NCBI RefSeq assembly: GCF_003114835.2
Contig: NZ_AP025030.1
Span: 1-45,413 of the forward strand
DNA: 45,413 bases
Source of the DNA: Leptospira kobayashii
GTDB taxonomy: Bacteria > Spirochaetota > Leptospiria > Leptospirales > Leptospiraceae
Direction: 5' to 3'
Within the stretch, counting starts at the first letter, position 1. Every line of letters begins with the position of its first letter. The translations under genes and the position numbers were made by a program. This document shows positions 24,838-32,687 of this stretch, piece after piece. Under the pieces are notes generated by a model. It made no database searches, was not told where the DNA came from, and saw only the letters and a program-made list of their open reading frames with translations.

Positions 24838-26442
24838 ATGATAACTTTTTTTATCTGGGTTGTTTCTTTTTTTGCATTTTTGCCGGCTCTTGACGACCCT
24901 TCTTCCTTTTTCCCACAAGGCGACGAAATCATGCACATTCGTACAATTCGAGAGAGCCTAACAACCGGTCACTGGGTTTTGCCTCAGGTTTCCGGGTTTC
25001 CGAATCCCTACAAGCCACCGCTATTGTTTTGGTTGGGCATTGCCTCCGATCGGTTATTTGGTATTAGTTTTTTTGCCGAAAGATTGGTTTCTGCGGCATT
25101 GGGTGCTAGTTCAGCGACTTTGATTTATCTCTTATCAAAGATGTTTCATTCTTCCGGAAAGATGAGTTTGATTTTAGCGACCAGTTTTGCATTTTCTTTC
25201 GGAACTTGGAAATTCTCACGACTGGTAATGATGGAAGAAGCCATGGTATTCTTCTTTCTCCTCTATATCTATCTTTTCTTAAAATACGACTTAAGTAAAA
25301 AGTATTCCTATTTTCTTGCGGCGAATTTCATATTAGGAATCGGATATTTACTCAAAGGCCCTATTATAATCATTTACGGCGCAATTGTAATATTAAGTTT
25401 CTTTTCGGTCGACTTTTTGAGAAACCGAAAAGGTAAATTCCAATTGGAATACGCGAATTTACTTCACTACATAAAATTAATTCCCGGATTTTCATTCGCA
25501 CTATTAGCGCCTACCGCTTGGACTTTCTATCTATACTTCTTCAATGAAAACGGGAAAGATCTTATTAAGTTCTTCTTTGTTGCAGAGAATGTCGGGAAAT
25601 TCAATGTCGCAAATCAATCAGCTTTACGGATATTAGGCGGATGGATTTTGTATTCACTTCCCTTCACTGTAACCTTTTTATTCGGTCTTATAGAGATGGT
25701 AAAAACAAGAATCTCTTCTCCGAGACAAAGAACCGGCCGCGCATTACTCATTTCCTTATTTTTACTGAGTTTGCTCCATCTATTACCCAGTAGAAAAGAC
25801 CCCTACTACGTCTTACCTTTTTTAAGTGTTCTGTTTTTTCTCCCGAGCATTTACTTCAGTTCCGAAGAATGGTTAGAAAAAATAAACTCGATTGCAAACA
25901 AATTTTTTATAGGGACGATCATAGTTCTCGCTCTATTTGCAAATTTATATTTCGGGAATATTACACTCTTCGCAATCAGCTTGGCAACATTATGCCTGAT
26001 GATTTATTTTTGGAAAATTCATTCTTCACAAGGGGTCTTTTTCATAAATCTCACCATTATTCCTATGGTTGCATTTTCCATTTTACAACCGTTACAAGAC
26101 CCAAGGATTGAAGATTACCTTACTGATACCTCAATCAATAAACTTTGTGTCGTAAGTGAGAACCCTTGGGCCGCCATGGAAATGGCAAATAGAATGCCAA
26201 AGATAGATGTTATCTACTCTCCTCCCAGTTCGGCAAAAACCGTCTGTGAAGAATCCGATTTCCCTCTTCTGATCTTTTCCGATTTCTTTGAACCGGAAGC
26301 GACCTATGACCAAACACATCAATGGTTCTTCTGGCAAGTTCATAGAGAGTATGAAACAAAAGAAATTTTCGAATTAATTCAAGATCCGAAATCAGTCCGT
26401 TTTAAACATCCTGTTCGATTTTTTAGGAGAAAACCTGTATGA
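24838..26442 (+). CDS. ArnT/PMT-like GT-C membrane glycosyltransferase
   Basis: Transfers a sugar from a polyprenyl-phosphate donor at the outer face of the inner membrane. Seen: about 12 hydrophobic helices over 534 residues. The first loop has the acidic pair in FFPQGDEIMHIRTIRESL and then NPYKPPLLFWL, matching the DE...KPPL signature of ArnT-family enzymes. Another family trait is LSKKYSYFLAANFILGIGYLLKGPI. C-terminal soluble tail of about 100 residues. Under the TetR-type operator, and overlapping the next gene by four bases (ATGA). Acceptor unknown (lipid A or protein are family precedents). Confidence 0.88.
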   Translation: MITFFIWVVSFFAFLPALDDPSSFFPQGDEIMHIRTIRESLTTGHWVLPQVSGFPNPYKPPLLFWLGIASDRLFGISFFAERLVSAALGASSATLIYLLSKMFHSSGKMSLILATSFAFSFGTWKFSRLVMMEEAMVFFFLLYIYLFLKYDLSKKYSYFLAANFILGIGYLLKGPIIIIYGAIVILSFFSVDFLRNRKGKFQLEYANLLHYIKLIPGFSFALLAPTAWTFYLYFFNENGKDLIKFFFVAENVGKFNVANQSALRILGGWILYSLPFTVTFLFGLIEMVKTRISSPRQRTGRALLISLFLLSLLHLLPSRKDPYYVLPFLSVLFFLPSIYFSSEEWLEKINSIANKFFIGTIIVLALFANLYFGNITLFAISLATLCLMIYFWKIHSSQGVFFINLTIIPMVAFSILQPLQDPRIEDYLTDTSINKLCVVSENPWAAMEMANRMPKIDVIYSPPSSAKTVCEESDFPLLIFSDFFEPEATYDQTHQWFFWQVHREYETKEIFELIQDPKSVRFKHPVRFFRRKPV

Positions 26443-26753
26443 AAAAAAATGCTTATTTGTTCATTATCCTGGCGAGTTTAATCGTTTGGAATACTTTAAA
26501 AAGCGAAGAAGGGAGCTTCGGTGGCAAAGGAGGAAGCATGGCGTTGAACCTATGTCCTCAATTTTGCAACGATATATCTTCTTGTGTGCAAGGTTTGGGA
26601 AATTCGGCAAACGATAAGATGATTGTTAAATTATCCTGCGAAACATTTTGTACGAAACAATTCAAACTGATAGAAGAATGCGGTCTCATCCAGCCTTTTT
26701 CATGCAATGCTTCTACAAAATGTTTTCAAGACAAACTAGGTTTGCAGTTTTAA
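26439..26753 (+). CDS. Small exported Cys-rich protein
   Basis: Seen: N-terminal signal (AYLFIILASLIVWNTLKSEE), then 75 residues with eight Cys arranged as CPQFC, SSC, SC, TFC, EEC, FSC, KC. All Cys lie after the signal, so up to four disulfides in the periplasm or outside are likely. Translationally coupled to the glycosyltransferase (overlap ATGA), so a joint role, perhaps as accessory or substrate, is suggested. Family not identified by name; similar short Cys-rich secreted proteins occur in Leptospira. Confidence 0.75.
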   Translation: MKKNAYLFIILASLIVWNTLKSEEGSFGGKGGSMALNLCPQFCNDISSCVQGLGNSANDKMIVKLSCETFCTKQFKLIEECGLIQPFSCNASTKCFQDKLGLQF

Positions 26754-27220
26754 GCTTCGGTTACGCCTGTTGGTATTCTTAATATCAGCAGGTTGGTAGT
26801 TGCAGTCGCCAAAAGCTTTCCTTTCTCGGTTCGCATCTCTGCTGTCATATGGATAGTGGAAAACCCTTTCGCCTCTATCTTTGCTTCCACAAAAACAGTC
26901 TGCTTCGTTTCTACTCCGCGAATATACTGAATATTCATATCGATGGTTGTAGTCGGTTTTTTAGCCACCAAATAGCTGAGAGGACCGAATGCATTATCAA
27001 ATGCAGCTGCAATATATCCGCCCTGCATCATTCCCATAGGATTGGTTTGATTTTCTTTTACGGGAAAAGAAACAATGATGCTTTTGTTTTTAACATATGA
27101 TTCCATCTTTCCATCCATATCGATAAAGGAAGGAGGAGGAACCGTAACCTTTCTACCGCCGGCATTGAAACCGTCACTAATCTCTTTTAAAATTTTACCG
27201 ACATCTTGATTTTCGGACAT
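26750..27220 (-). CDS. PaaI-type hotdog thioesterase
   Basis: Hydrolyses acyl-CoA or acyl-ACP thioesters. Seen: hotdog fold with NPMGMMQGGYIAAAFDNAFG, the family signature where the acidic Asp in FDNA is catalytic, and TIDMNIQYIRGVETKQTVFVEAKI. I use ATG 27220 (MSENQDVGK) with AAGGGT upstream; the open frame to 27343 adds 41 residues of atypical sequence. Convergent with the Cys-rich gene by four bases and divergent from the TetR at 27331, which may control it. Confidence 0.88.
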   Translation of the reverse strand: MSENQDVGKILKEISDGFNAGGRKVTVPPPSFIDMDGKMESYVKNKSIIVSFPVKENQTNPMGMMQGGYIAAAFDNAFGPLSYLVAKKPTTTIDMNIQYIRGVETKQTVFVEAKIEAKGFSTIHMTAEMRTEKGKLLATATTNLLILRIPTGVTEA

Positions 27221-27330
27221 CTGAATACCCTTTTTTACATGTTTCCAATAGTAACATTCAGGACAAATACTTTCTCTTCCGTTTTGGAAAATATGTTGCC
27301 ACCGGTAACTTATATATTTAAGTATATCGA

Positions 27331-27930
27331 GTGAAAAAAGCAAACTACCATCACGGAGATTTAAAAAACAGTATTTTCAAATCCTGTCATAAATTATTAC
27401 AAAAAAACAAACCTCAGGAGATCAGTTTGCGTACTGTTGCCGATATGGCAGGAGTTTCACACACTGCAATCTATCGCCATTTTAAAGACAAAGAGGAATT
27501 ACTCGAAGTTATGGCGAGTTACGGTTTCGAACGACTTGCCAGAAGCCAAAAGAAAGCATTCGATCATGCCTCGAATCCCAAAAAAGGATTTGTTTCACTA
27601 GGGCTTGCATATATCAAATTCGCTTTGACCAATCCGAATTATTACCGACTTATGTTTCAAACAAAAACAGCAAACCCTTCTCAGGAATTAAGAAGATCTC
27701 AGATTCGTTCTTATTCCGTTTTGGTCAGTTCTTGCAAAAACTATCTCGAGTATAAAAATAAAAAAACAAACCATCGTGAATATGCGGTTATGGCCTGGTC
27801 CTTAGTTCATGGTTATTCCAATCTACTCATTGAAACCGATTTCCCAAAATCGGAAGCAAACTCTTTGAAAAAAAACGTTCTCGGTTTGGCCGAAGATATT
27901 CTAAACCAAGCAATTGATTCCAGTCTCTAA
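27331..27930 (+). CDS. TetR-family regulator (WHG-type C-terminal domain)
   Basis: Seen: YHHGDLKNSIFKSCHKLLQKNKPQEISLRTVADMAGVSHTAIYRHFKDKEELLE, the N-terminus of the YhhW-like TetR subgroup with a GDL start, then a ligand domain with VHGYSNLL corresponding to the WHG motif. Starts at GTG 27331 with no clear ribosome site. Upstream DNA has imperfect inverted repeats (GTTGCC/GGTAAC at 27295-27309). Divergent from the thioesterase gene, which is the likely target. Followed after 21 bases by the rep-like gene running towards it. Confidence 0.87.
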   Translation: MKKANYHHGDLKNSIFKSCHKLLQKNKPQEISLRTVADMAGVSHTAIYRHFKDKEELLEVMASYGFERLARSQKKAFDHASNPKKGFVSLGLAYIKFALTNPNYYRLMFQTKTANPSQELRRSQIRSYSVLVSSCKNYLEYKNKKTNHREYAVMAWSLVHGYSNLLIETDFPKSEANSLKKNVLGLAEDILNQAIDSSL

Positions 27931-27951
27931 TAACTTACCACGACTTATACT

Positions 27952-28584
27952 TCATATGACTAAAGAATGACTGAGGGATTCCAATAGTCGTTTGTAACGA
28001 AGCGGACTTTCTTCCCGAATCGAAACGGAATTTCCTGTAAAGTTTAGAAAGGTCATGATCTGGTCCTGAGTATTTTTAGGAAACCTTTGAATCGATTTTA
28101 ACCATTTCTCTTTTAAATTATCTTTTCTATTTTCTTTTATATAAGGAAAGTTTTGTGCATGGAGAGGAGTTTTTGATTTCTCTCTTATTTGAGAGGAATT
28201 CTGAATGTGTACTTTCTTTACTTTTATTTGCACTTTTTCCTCTTGTTTGAATTCCGTAATTTGGGAATCAGAAAGAAGCTGTGGTGTTTCATATAAAGTA
28301 TAGGTATCATTTTTTCCCTGACCGTTTCTCTTTACCGAAATATAACCGAGAGCTATTAATTTTTTCTTAGCTTTGATAACAGTGTTTTTTCCAAGTCCGG
28401 ATCTTTTGCAAATAGTTTCGCCTTCATCCGATTGAGAGTTGCCAACACTTGGGTAACATTGATTTCCCGATCCGGAGAAACTCCATAAACTTCCGTAGAC
28501 TGCCATGAGCCTTGCTCTCTCTTTCGGTAGTATCCTTTTGTCTCCCATAAAATAAGTGGGGATGCGGATGTACGTTCCTTGCAT
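27952..28584 (-). CDS. Winged-helix replication-like protein, copy 1
   Basis: No named Rep family recognised. Seen: N-terminal TYIRIPTYFMGDKR..LPKERARLMAVYGSLW, then a winged helix-turn-helix around CYPSVGNSQSDEGETICKRSGLGKNTVIKAKKKLIALGYI, a polar Lys-rich linker, and a C-terminal domain containing RFPKNTQDQIMTFLNFTGN. The gene at 30799 has the same order of parts and a similar C-terminal motif. Start set at ATG 28584 because AGGTGA lies just upstream. Located next to parA with an intervening 480-base non-coding region, so a role in initiating replication is inferred from context and fold. Confidence 0.68.
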   Translation of the reverse strand: MQGTYIRIPTYFMGDKRILPKERARLMAVYGSLWSFSGSGNQCYPSVGNSQSDEGETICKRSGLGKNTVIKAKKKLIALGYISVKRNGQGKNDTYTLYETPQLLSDSQITEFKQEEKVQIKVKKVHIQNSSQIREKSKTPLHAQNFPYIKENRKDNLKEKWLKSIQRFPKNTQDQIMTFLNFTGNSVSIREESPLRYKRLLESLSHSLVI

Positions 28585-28757
28585 AATCATCACCTGGTTT
28601 TTTATTTTCTAAAATTCCATGGCGAGCCAATTCCAATCTTAAATACAAACCTTCGGTATCGTCCCCTACTCTATATTTTGGAACGAACATTTTGATATGA
28701 ATCTGTCTTTTCGGTTGGAACCGAAATCTCGCGTGACCCCTTATTGTCGGAGAAGGG

Positions 28758-28796
28758 ATTATGTCACTTTAGAATAACTGGTACAATAACCCCCTG
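28758..28796 (+). repeat. Dispersed element, copy 1
   Basis: ATTATGTCACTTTAGA, 11 bases, then AATAACCCCCTG. It shares 15 of 16 bases and the C-run box with copy 2 (30536-30571). The C-run starts 32 bases from the element start (29 in copy 2 and in the copy at 4545). Confidence 0.6.
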
Positions 28797-28880
28797 GGGT
28801 ACCTGTCAAATAAAAAATTATGTCTCTTTTTTTGGGATTTCGATGGAAAGGATTTTTGCAAATTTTGGGAAGGGAAAAGT

Positions 28881-28910
28881 CCAAGGAGAGACTCCGACAT
28901 CTCTCCTTGG
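28881..28910. ncRNA. Perfect 10-bp hairpin upstream of parA
   Basis: CCAAGGAGAG (28881-28890) and CTCTCCTTGG (28901-28910) pair perfectly around a ten-base loop ACTCCGACAT. No T-run in either direction that would make a typical terminator. Could be part of an antisense RNA, a replication-origin structure or a leader element for parA. RNA assignment is a guess; the inverted repeat itself is certain. Confidence 0.4.
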
Positions 28911-29064
28911 TTTGCGAGATTCCGTGAGGAACGTACAAATTCAATATGCATCTTCTTCTTTAAAGTACAAGAATTTTTTATTAGGTTGTTTATTTTTTTT
29001 ACAAACGATTTCTAAAAAAAGAGAATTGGTTTACCTCTGATAACCTAATATTAATTCTTTCTTT

Positions 29065-29778
29065 ATGAAAATAATCACCATTGCCTCTTTGAAAGGTGGC
29101 GTTGGAAAAACTACGATCGCAGCTTTTCTTGGACAGGCAATCCGCAAACGTAAAAAAATTCTCGTTTGCGATATCGATCCGAACAATAATCTCACCGACT
29201 TTTTTTTAAGAGATGTGGACATCAAAGAACTCCAATCCAGAAATATTTATCATAGCCTCACCGGTAGAAAAGAACTATCGGATTGTATTTTCAAAACCGG
29301 TTTTGATATCGATTGTGTACCTGCGACGCCTGAGCTTGCTATGGTGGGAAGTGAGTTGATGAATGATTTCGGCTCAGTGCTTCGTTTCGAATCCGATTTG
29401 AAATCATTGAAGTATGACTTGATATTGATTGACACTCCTCCTTCTCTTACTTATGAATTGCAGGCTTCCATTTACGTTTCCGATTTGATACTTTGTCCTA
29501 TTTCTTATAATCGATGGACGGTTCACGGATATCAGCTTTTGGAAAACCAAGTATTGAAACAGAAAAAAGCGGGTAAAAAAATCAAACTTCTCGGTGTTCC
29601 TTCGATGGTAACTGCTAAAAAATCGGAGGCATTAAGCGATGTAGATGAGATCCCTTTGACCAAGACCCATATTTTAAAGAGCGAAGCTTTGGAAAATGCG
29701 ATCATTCTCGGAACTGCATTGAAAGAATCTTCGAATGCGTGGGTTCAATTTGATTCTTTGGCGAAGGAAGTGATATGA
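29065..29778 (+). CDS. parA: ParA-family partition ATPase
   Basis: Walker-type ATPase that positions replicon copies before division. Seen: deviant Walker A KGGVGKTT at residues 10-17, Walker A' DIDPNNN, Walker B LILIDTPPSLT. 237 residues, so a short ParA without an N-terminal DNA-binding domain (small type Ib-like or Soj-like). A candidate promoter TTGGTT(17)TATAAT-like TATTAA (29026-29054) ends about ten bases before the ATG and no Shine-Dalgarno is seen, so the transcript may be almost leaderless. Overlaps the next gene by four bases (ATGA). Confidence 0.93.
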   Translation: MKIITIASLKGGVGKTTIAAFLGQAIRKRKKILVCDIDPNNNLTDFFLRDVDIKELQSRNIYHSLTGRKELSDCIFKTGFDIDCVPATPELAMVGSELMNDFGSVLRFESDLKSLKYDLILIDTPPSLTYELQASIYVSDLILCPISYNRWTVHGYQLLENQVLKQKKAGKKIKLLGVPSMVTAKKSEALSDVDEIPLTKTHILKSEALENAIILGTALKESSNAWVQFDSLAKEVI

Positions 29779-30323
29779 AAGATAAAAAACGCAGTTCGAT
29801 TTTTGCCGCAAGAACCGGTCTTGATACAAATCAACCGAAGGAAAGCCTTATAGCAAAAGACGATACTGCGGAAAAGATCAATCGTTTGCAAGAGTCGATC
29901 GAAACTTCCGCAAAGAATATGGTGAAGACCGCGATTATCATCGGCGATCTTTTGAATGCTAAAAAATCAGAACTAAAACATGGCGATTTTTTACCTTGGA
30001 TAGAATCAAATCTTACCATCTCCAGGTTTACTGCTTCCCGATACATGAAACTGTATGAAAACAGGGATCGTCTAAATGTTGCACGGGTGCAACATTTGAG
30101 AGAAGCACTTGCGCTATTGTCCGAAAGCAAAATTGAAAAAGAAATCAATCCTGATAAGACCGTCAATGCAGCTATCGTATATAGGGAATGGAAAACTACA
30201 AAGCGCAGACTTACCAATTCGGAAAGGCAGTCGCTCCAGGATTTGATCGAAAAGAAACTAGGTTTGGAAAAAAGAAAGATAACAAATCTACAAAGAGATC
30301 TTTCAGAGCTTAAGAAAAATTAA
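29775..30323 (+). CDS. DUF3102-like partner of ParA
   Basis: Seen: 182 residues with IETSAKNMVKTAIIIGDLLNAKKSELKHGDFLPWIESNLTISRFTASRYMKLY, the pattern of DUF3102 proteins from plasmids and phages, containing a helix-turn-helix-like SRFTASRYM. The C-terminal half (RREWKTTKRRLTNSERQSLQDLIEKK) is basic and helical. It lacks ParB nuclease motifs. Coupled translationally to parA, so it is the likely centromere-binding partner. Family recalled from motif; function inferred from position. Confidence 0.78.
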   Translation: MKDKKRSSIFAARTGLDTNQPKESLIAKDDTAEKINRLQESIETSAKNMVKTAIIIGDLLNAKKSELKHGDFLPWIESNLTISRFTASRYMKLYENRDRLNVARVQHLREALALLSESKIEKEINPDKTVNAAIVYREWKTTKRRLTNSERQSLQDLIEKKLGLEKRKITNLQRDLSELKKN

Positions 30324-30414
30324 TCACACGACTCTAAAAATGCTTGTACTTTTCCCATGTAAGGGATAGTTTAGTATTACCTATCCTGAATAAGGATCAG
30401 GCCTTCTTCCCAAA

Positions 30415-30451
30415 GCTCTAGGAGAGAGTGAGACCTCTTCTAGAGCATTTT
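30415..30451 (+). terminator. Terminator after the parA-DUF3102 operon
   Basis: Arms 30415-30426 and 30435-30446 form a 12-bp stem (one GU pair) with an eight-base loop, followed by ATTTT. This is a typical intrinsic terminator, although it is about 90 bases past the stop. Confidence 0.7.
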
Positions 30452-30535
30452 CCTCCCAGCTTGTATCAATCATCATTACCGACTTCAATGCAAGAGCGGG
30501 AGCTTCTGTTTGCGCATACCTTCTAGCACTTGAAA

Positions 30536-30571
30536 ATTATGTCACATTAGACTTGACAAAATATCCCCCTG
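30536..30571 (+). repeat. Dispersed element, copy 2
   Basis: ATTATGTCACATTAGA, eight bases, AATATCCCCCTG. It matches copy 1 over both boxes, and its first 12 bases equal 4545-4556. TTGACA lies in the spacer, so the element might contain a -35 box here. Confidence 0.6.
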
Positions 30572-30798
30572 TGCTTAGCATAGGAAGGGTTAAATTCAAA
30601 GAATTTGACTTCGGCTGTCTCACATTTGCCGAATTGGAAGAAGGCTAATATCTGTTAGATGCTAGTCTGTTTGGACGCTTTTTGCTTCCTGCTAATTGCA
30701 AGACCGTAGGTTTGTCCTCAGGTATTTTGCAGAAGAAAGATTGGGATTCATGGAATCCTGTATCTTGGCGGTAGCTGTTTTAAAAAGGTAGGGTAGGG

Positions 30799-31344
30799 AT
30801 GAAACGAACCTTAAGGTTGCCTGTTTGGGTCCAGGATTTGGATCTGTCAATGACGGCAAAAATACTATTGGCTGAGATAGAATCATTGCATAGAAACAAA
30901 GGATGTTTTGCTTCGAATTCTTATTTGGCGGAACTTCTTGGAATTGAAACAAATACGGTTGCTAAAAATTTGAGCGTACTTCGTAAAAAAGGGTTCTTGC
31001 AGACTGTTTCTTTCGACGGAAGGAAAAGAGTGATGGTTCCCGTTGGAGTAGGGGAGACTCATATCTCCGGGAACGAAAGGTTTGTAAAAACATCCAAGGC
31101 AGACTGGGAAAAAAATCCACTTCCTATATTCTTAAATAAGAATAGTACAAAAAAACATATAAGAGAAAAAGAATCCAAACCCTTAGTCTCATTGGAAAAT
31201 CAAATATCCCGCTTTTCCCCCAGCACGAGAAAAATGATATTTGATAACTTGAGCTTGGCGGAGAACGGATCTTGGAAATTACGAGACGGTCTTTCCGAAA
31301 GAATGACTGTAATTTTAGAATCCATATTGAGTAATAAGGGGTAA
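30799..31344 (+). CDS. Winged-helix replication-like protein, copy 2
   Basis: Seen: 181 residues. TLRLPVWVQDLDLSMTAKILLAEIESL is followed by a winged helix-turn-helix around CFASNSYLAELLGIETNTVAKNLSVLRKKGFL, then a basic linker and a C-terminal RFSPSTRKMIFDNLSLAENGS. The same order of parts, and similar C-terminal motif, is found in the gene at 27952-28584, so the two are likely paralogues. Ribosome site GGTAGGG precedes the ATG. Eleven bases before the adenylate cyclase gene. A role in replication or its control is inferred. Confidence 0.68.
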   Translation: MKRTLRLPVWVQDLDLSMTAKILLAEIESLHRNKGCFASNSYLAELLGIETNTVAKNLSVLRKKGFLQTVSFDGRKRVMVPVGVGETHISGNERFVKTSKADWEKNPLPIFLNKNSTKKHIREKESKPLVSLENQISRFSPSTRKMIFDNLSLAENGSWKLRDGLSERMTVILESILSNKG

Positions 31345-31355
31345 AAGGAACTGCA

Positions 31356-32642
31356 ATGAAAAATGATTTTGAAGATTCTTTTTCACTTGAGATTTTGCAA
31401 TCGGAAGTAAGGCGTGCAACTGCGCTCGTCATTATTTTTTTTGTAGGATCTTTATCATTTCTGATTTTGCCTTTGTTGTTTCCGGTTTTATTCAATTATC
31501 TGGAGTCGACCGGATTTCCCATTTGGGTTCCGCCCGGATATTTTTTATTTAATATGTTATATGGTTTGGGACTCAGATACTATTTTCTCCATTCCATTCA
31601 TGCGGAAAAAAAACTAAACAGATGGGTTCGTTACGGGACTGCTTTCTATGAGTCCACAATTCCTACGATCGCTATTTTGTTCTTAGGTAGTTATTATAAT
31701 TATTCAGTAGAGTCGTTGAATACTCCTCCGAGTTATGCTTACTTTTTCTTTATCATACTCGCTACTTTGCGCTTGGAAGAGAGAATGGCGATCTTTTCCG
31801 GGACCGTTGCATCCGTTCAGTATCTAGTTCTTTTTCTGTATTTTCAGACTTTCAATATTTATGCATCCGCCATTGAAAAAATGGACGCACAAATATTTTA
31901 TCTCGGGAAGTCGGGAATTTTATTCGGCTCGGGAATGATTGCCGGTTTCGTTACAAGGCAGATTAAAATCGCATTTCGGAAATCGTTTCAAAGCGAGATA
32001 GATAAAAACCAAATCCGTGCCTTATTCGGACAGCATGTTTCGCCTCAAGTCGTCAATCAGTTGTTAGCCCAAAAAGAGGATTGGGAGGGTGAACTCAAAC
32101 ATGTATGTATGATGTTCTTTGATATTCGCAACTTCACTCAATTCTCAGAAACTCAAACACCGAATCAATTGATACAGTTTTTAAATATTGTATTTTCACA
32201 TACAATTGAGGCTGTGAATCGAAACGGAGGGATCATTAATAAATTTTTAGGTGATGGATTTATGGCCGTATTCGGAGCTCCTGTTTCCGCAGGAAAGGAT
32301 GTGGAGAACGGTTTTAATGCTGCGATGGAAATTCGGTCGGTCATTCACAAATTAATAGAAGAGGGCGCCCTTCCGAGGATTGGTATCGGGATCGGACTCC
32401 ATTGCGGAGAGGCGGTTACCGGGAATGTAGGTTCTAAGGAGAGAAAGGAATACACGATCATAGGTGATGTTGTCAATCTGGCTTCACGGATCGAACAATT
32501 GAACAAACAATTTCAAACTGAGATCCTGGTTTCCGAAGATGTATACTTTTTGATGGGAGATAGAAAGAACGAATTTCGATTTTTGGAAGAGACGCAGGTA
32601 AAAGGTAAAGCTGCTCCGGTCAAAGTTTATACAATCGAATAG
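31356..32642 (+). CDS. Membrane class III adenylate cyclase
   Basis: Makes cAMP (less likely cGMP) from a nucleotide triphosphate. Seen: residues 1-205 hold about six hydrophobic helices, then a class III catalytic domain at about 225-428. Metal-binding Asp256 in FFDIRNFT and Asp300 in FLGDGFMAVFG are present; the purine/transition residues KEYTIIGDVVNLASRIEQ carry Asp and Asn-x-x-x-Arg, favouring ATP. AAGGA precedes the ATG. Likely cotranscribed with the rep-like gene before it. Regulator of the membrane part unknown. Confidence 0.9.
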   Translation: MKNDFEDSFSLEILQSEVRRATALVIIFFVGSLSFLILPLLFPVLFNYLESTGFPIWVPPGYFLFNMLYGLGLRYYFLHSIHAEKKLNRWVRYGTAFYESTIPTIAILFLGSYYNYSVESLNTPPSYAYFFFIILATLRLEERMAIFSGTVASVQYLVLFLYFQTFNIYASAIEKMDAQIFYLGKSGILFGSGMIAGFVTRQIKIAFRKSFQSEIDKNQIRALFGQHVSPQVVNQLLAQKEDWEGELKHVCMMFFDIRNFTQFSETQTPNQLIQFLNIVFSHTIEAVNRNGGIINKFLGDGFMAVFGAPVSAGKDVENGFNAAMEIRSVIHKLIEEGALPRIGIGIGLHCGEAVTGNVGSKERKEYTIIGDVVNLASRIEQLNKQFQTEILVSEDVYFLMGDRKNEFRFLEETQVKGKAAPVKVYTIE

Positions 32643-32652
32643 AATAATTCGA

Positions 32653-32681
32653 TTGACTGTGATACATTTTTGTAATACATT
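32653..32681 (+). promoter_or_regulatory. Candidate promoter/operator of the toxin-antitoxin pair
   Basis: TTGACT (32653-32658), 17 bases, TACATT (32676-32681), so transcription would begin at or next to the ATG at 32688. TACATTTTTGTA just before is an inverted repeat fit for a ribbon-helix-helix autoregulator. No Shine-Dalgarno is visible, which fits a leaderless mRNA. Confidence 0.45.
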
Positions 32682-32687
32682 AGATTT

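Larger units (their letters stand above)
28585..29064. other. Non-coding region between rep-like copy 1 and parA, possible origin
   Basis: 480 bases without a convincing gene. It holds repeat copy 1 (28758-28796), a partial ATTATGTCTC at 28817-28826, the strong hairpin 28881-28910, several A/T-rich runs (28825-28834, 28990-29003) and a near-palindrome GGTAC...GTACC around CCCCCTGGGG. Short reading frames in it (both strands) have no family features. A replicon origin or partition site here is inference from position. Confidence 0.45.
30324..30798. other. Non-coding region between the parA operon and rep-like copy 2
   Basis: 475 bases with no convincing gene on either strand. Contains the parA-operon terminator (30415-30451), repeat copy 2 (30536-30571) and a short perfect inverted repeat at 30744-30758 (GGATTC-ATG-GAATCC) 40 bases before the next start. 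A TTGACA at 30553-30558 lies within copy 2. Confidence 0.45.

Noticed and set aside
28424..28690. Minus-strand 88-codon frame overlapping rep-like copy 1
   Set aside because: Two thirds of it lies inside the rep-like gene in another frame and has no ribosome site; only its first part is kept as a finding.
28744..29040. 98-codon plus-strand frame before parA
   Set aside because: Runs across repeat copy 1 and the perfect hairpin, has low-complexity sequence and no family features.
29775..30323. Calling the gene after parA a ParB
   Set aside because: No ParB N-terminal motifs; the HGDFLPWIE...SRFTASRYMKLY pattern is DUF3102-like.
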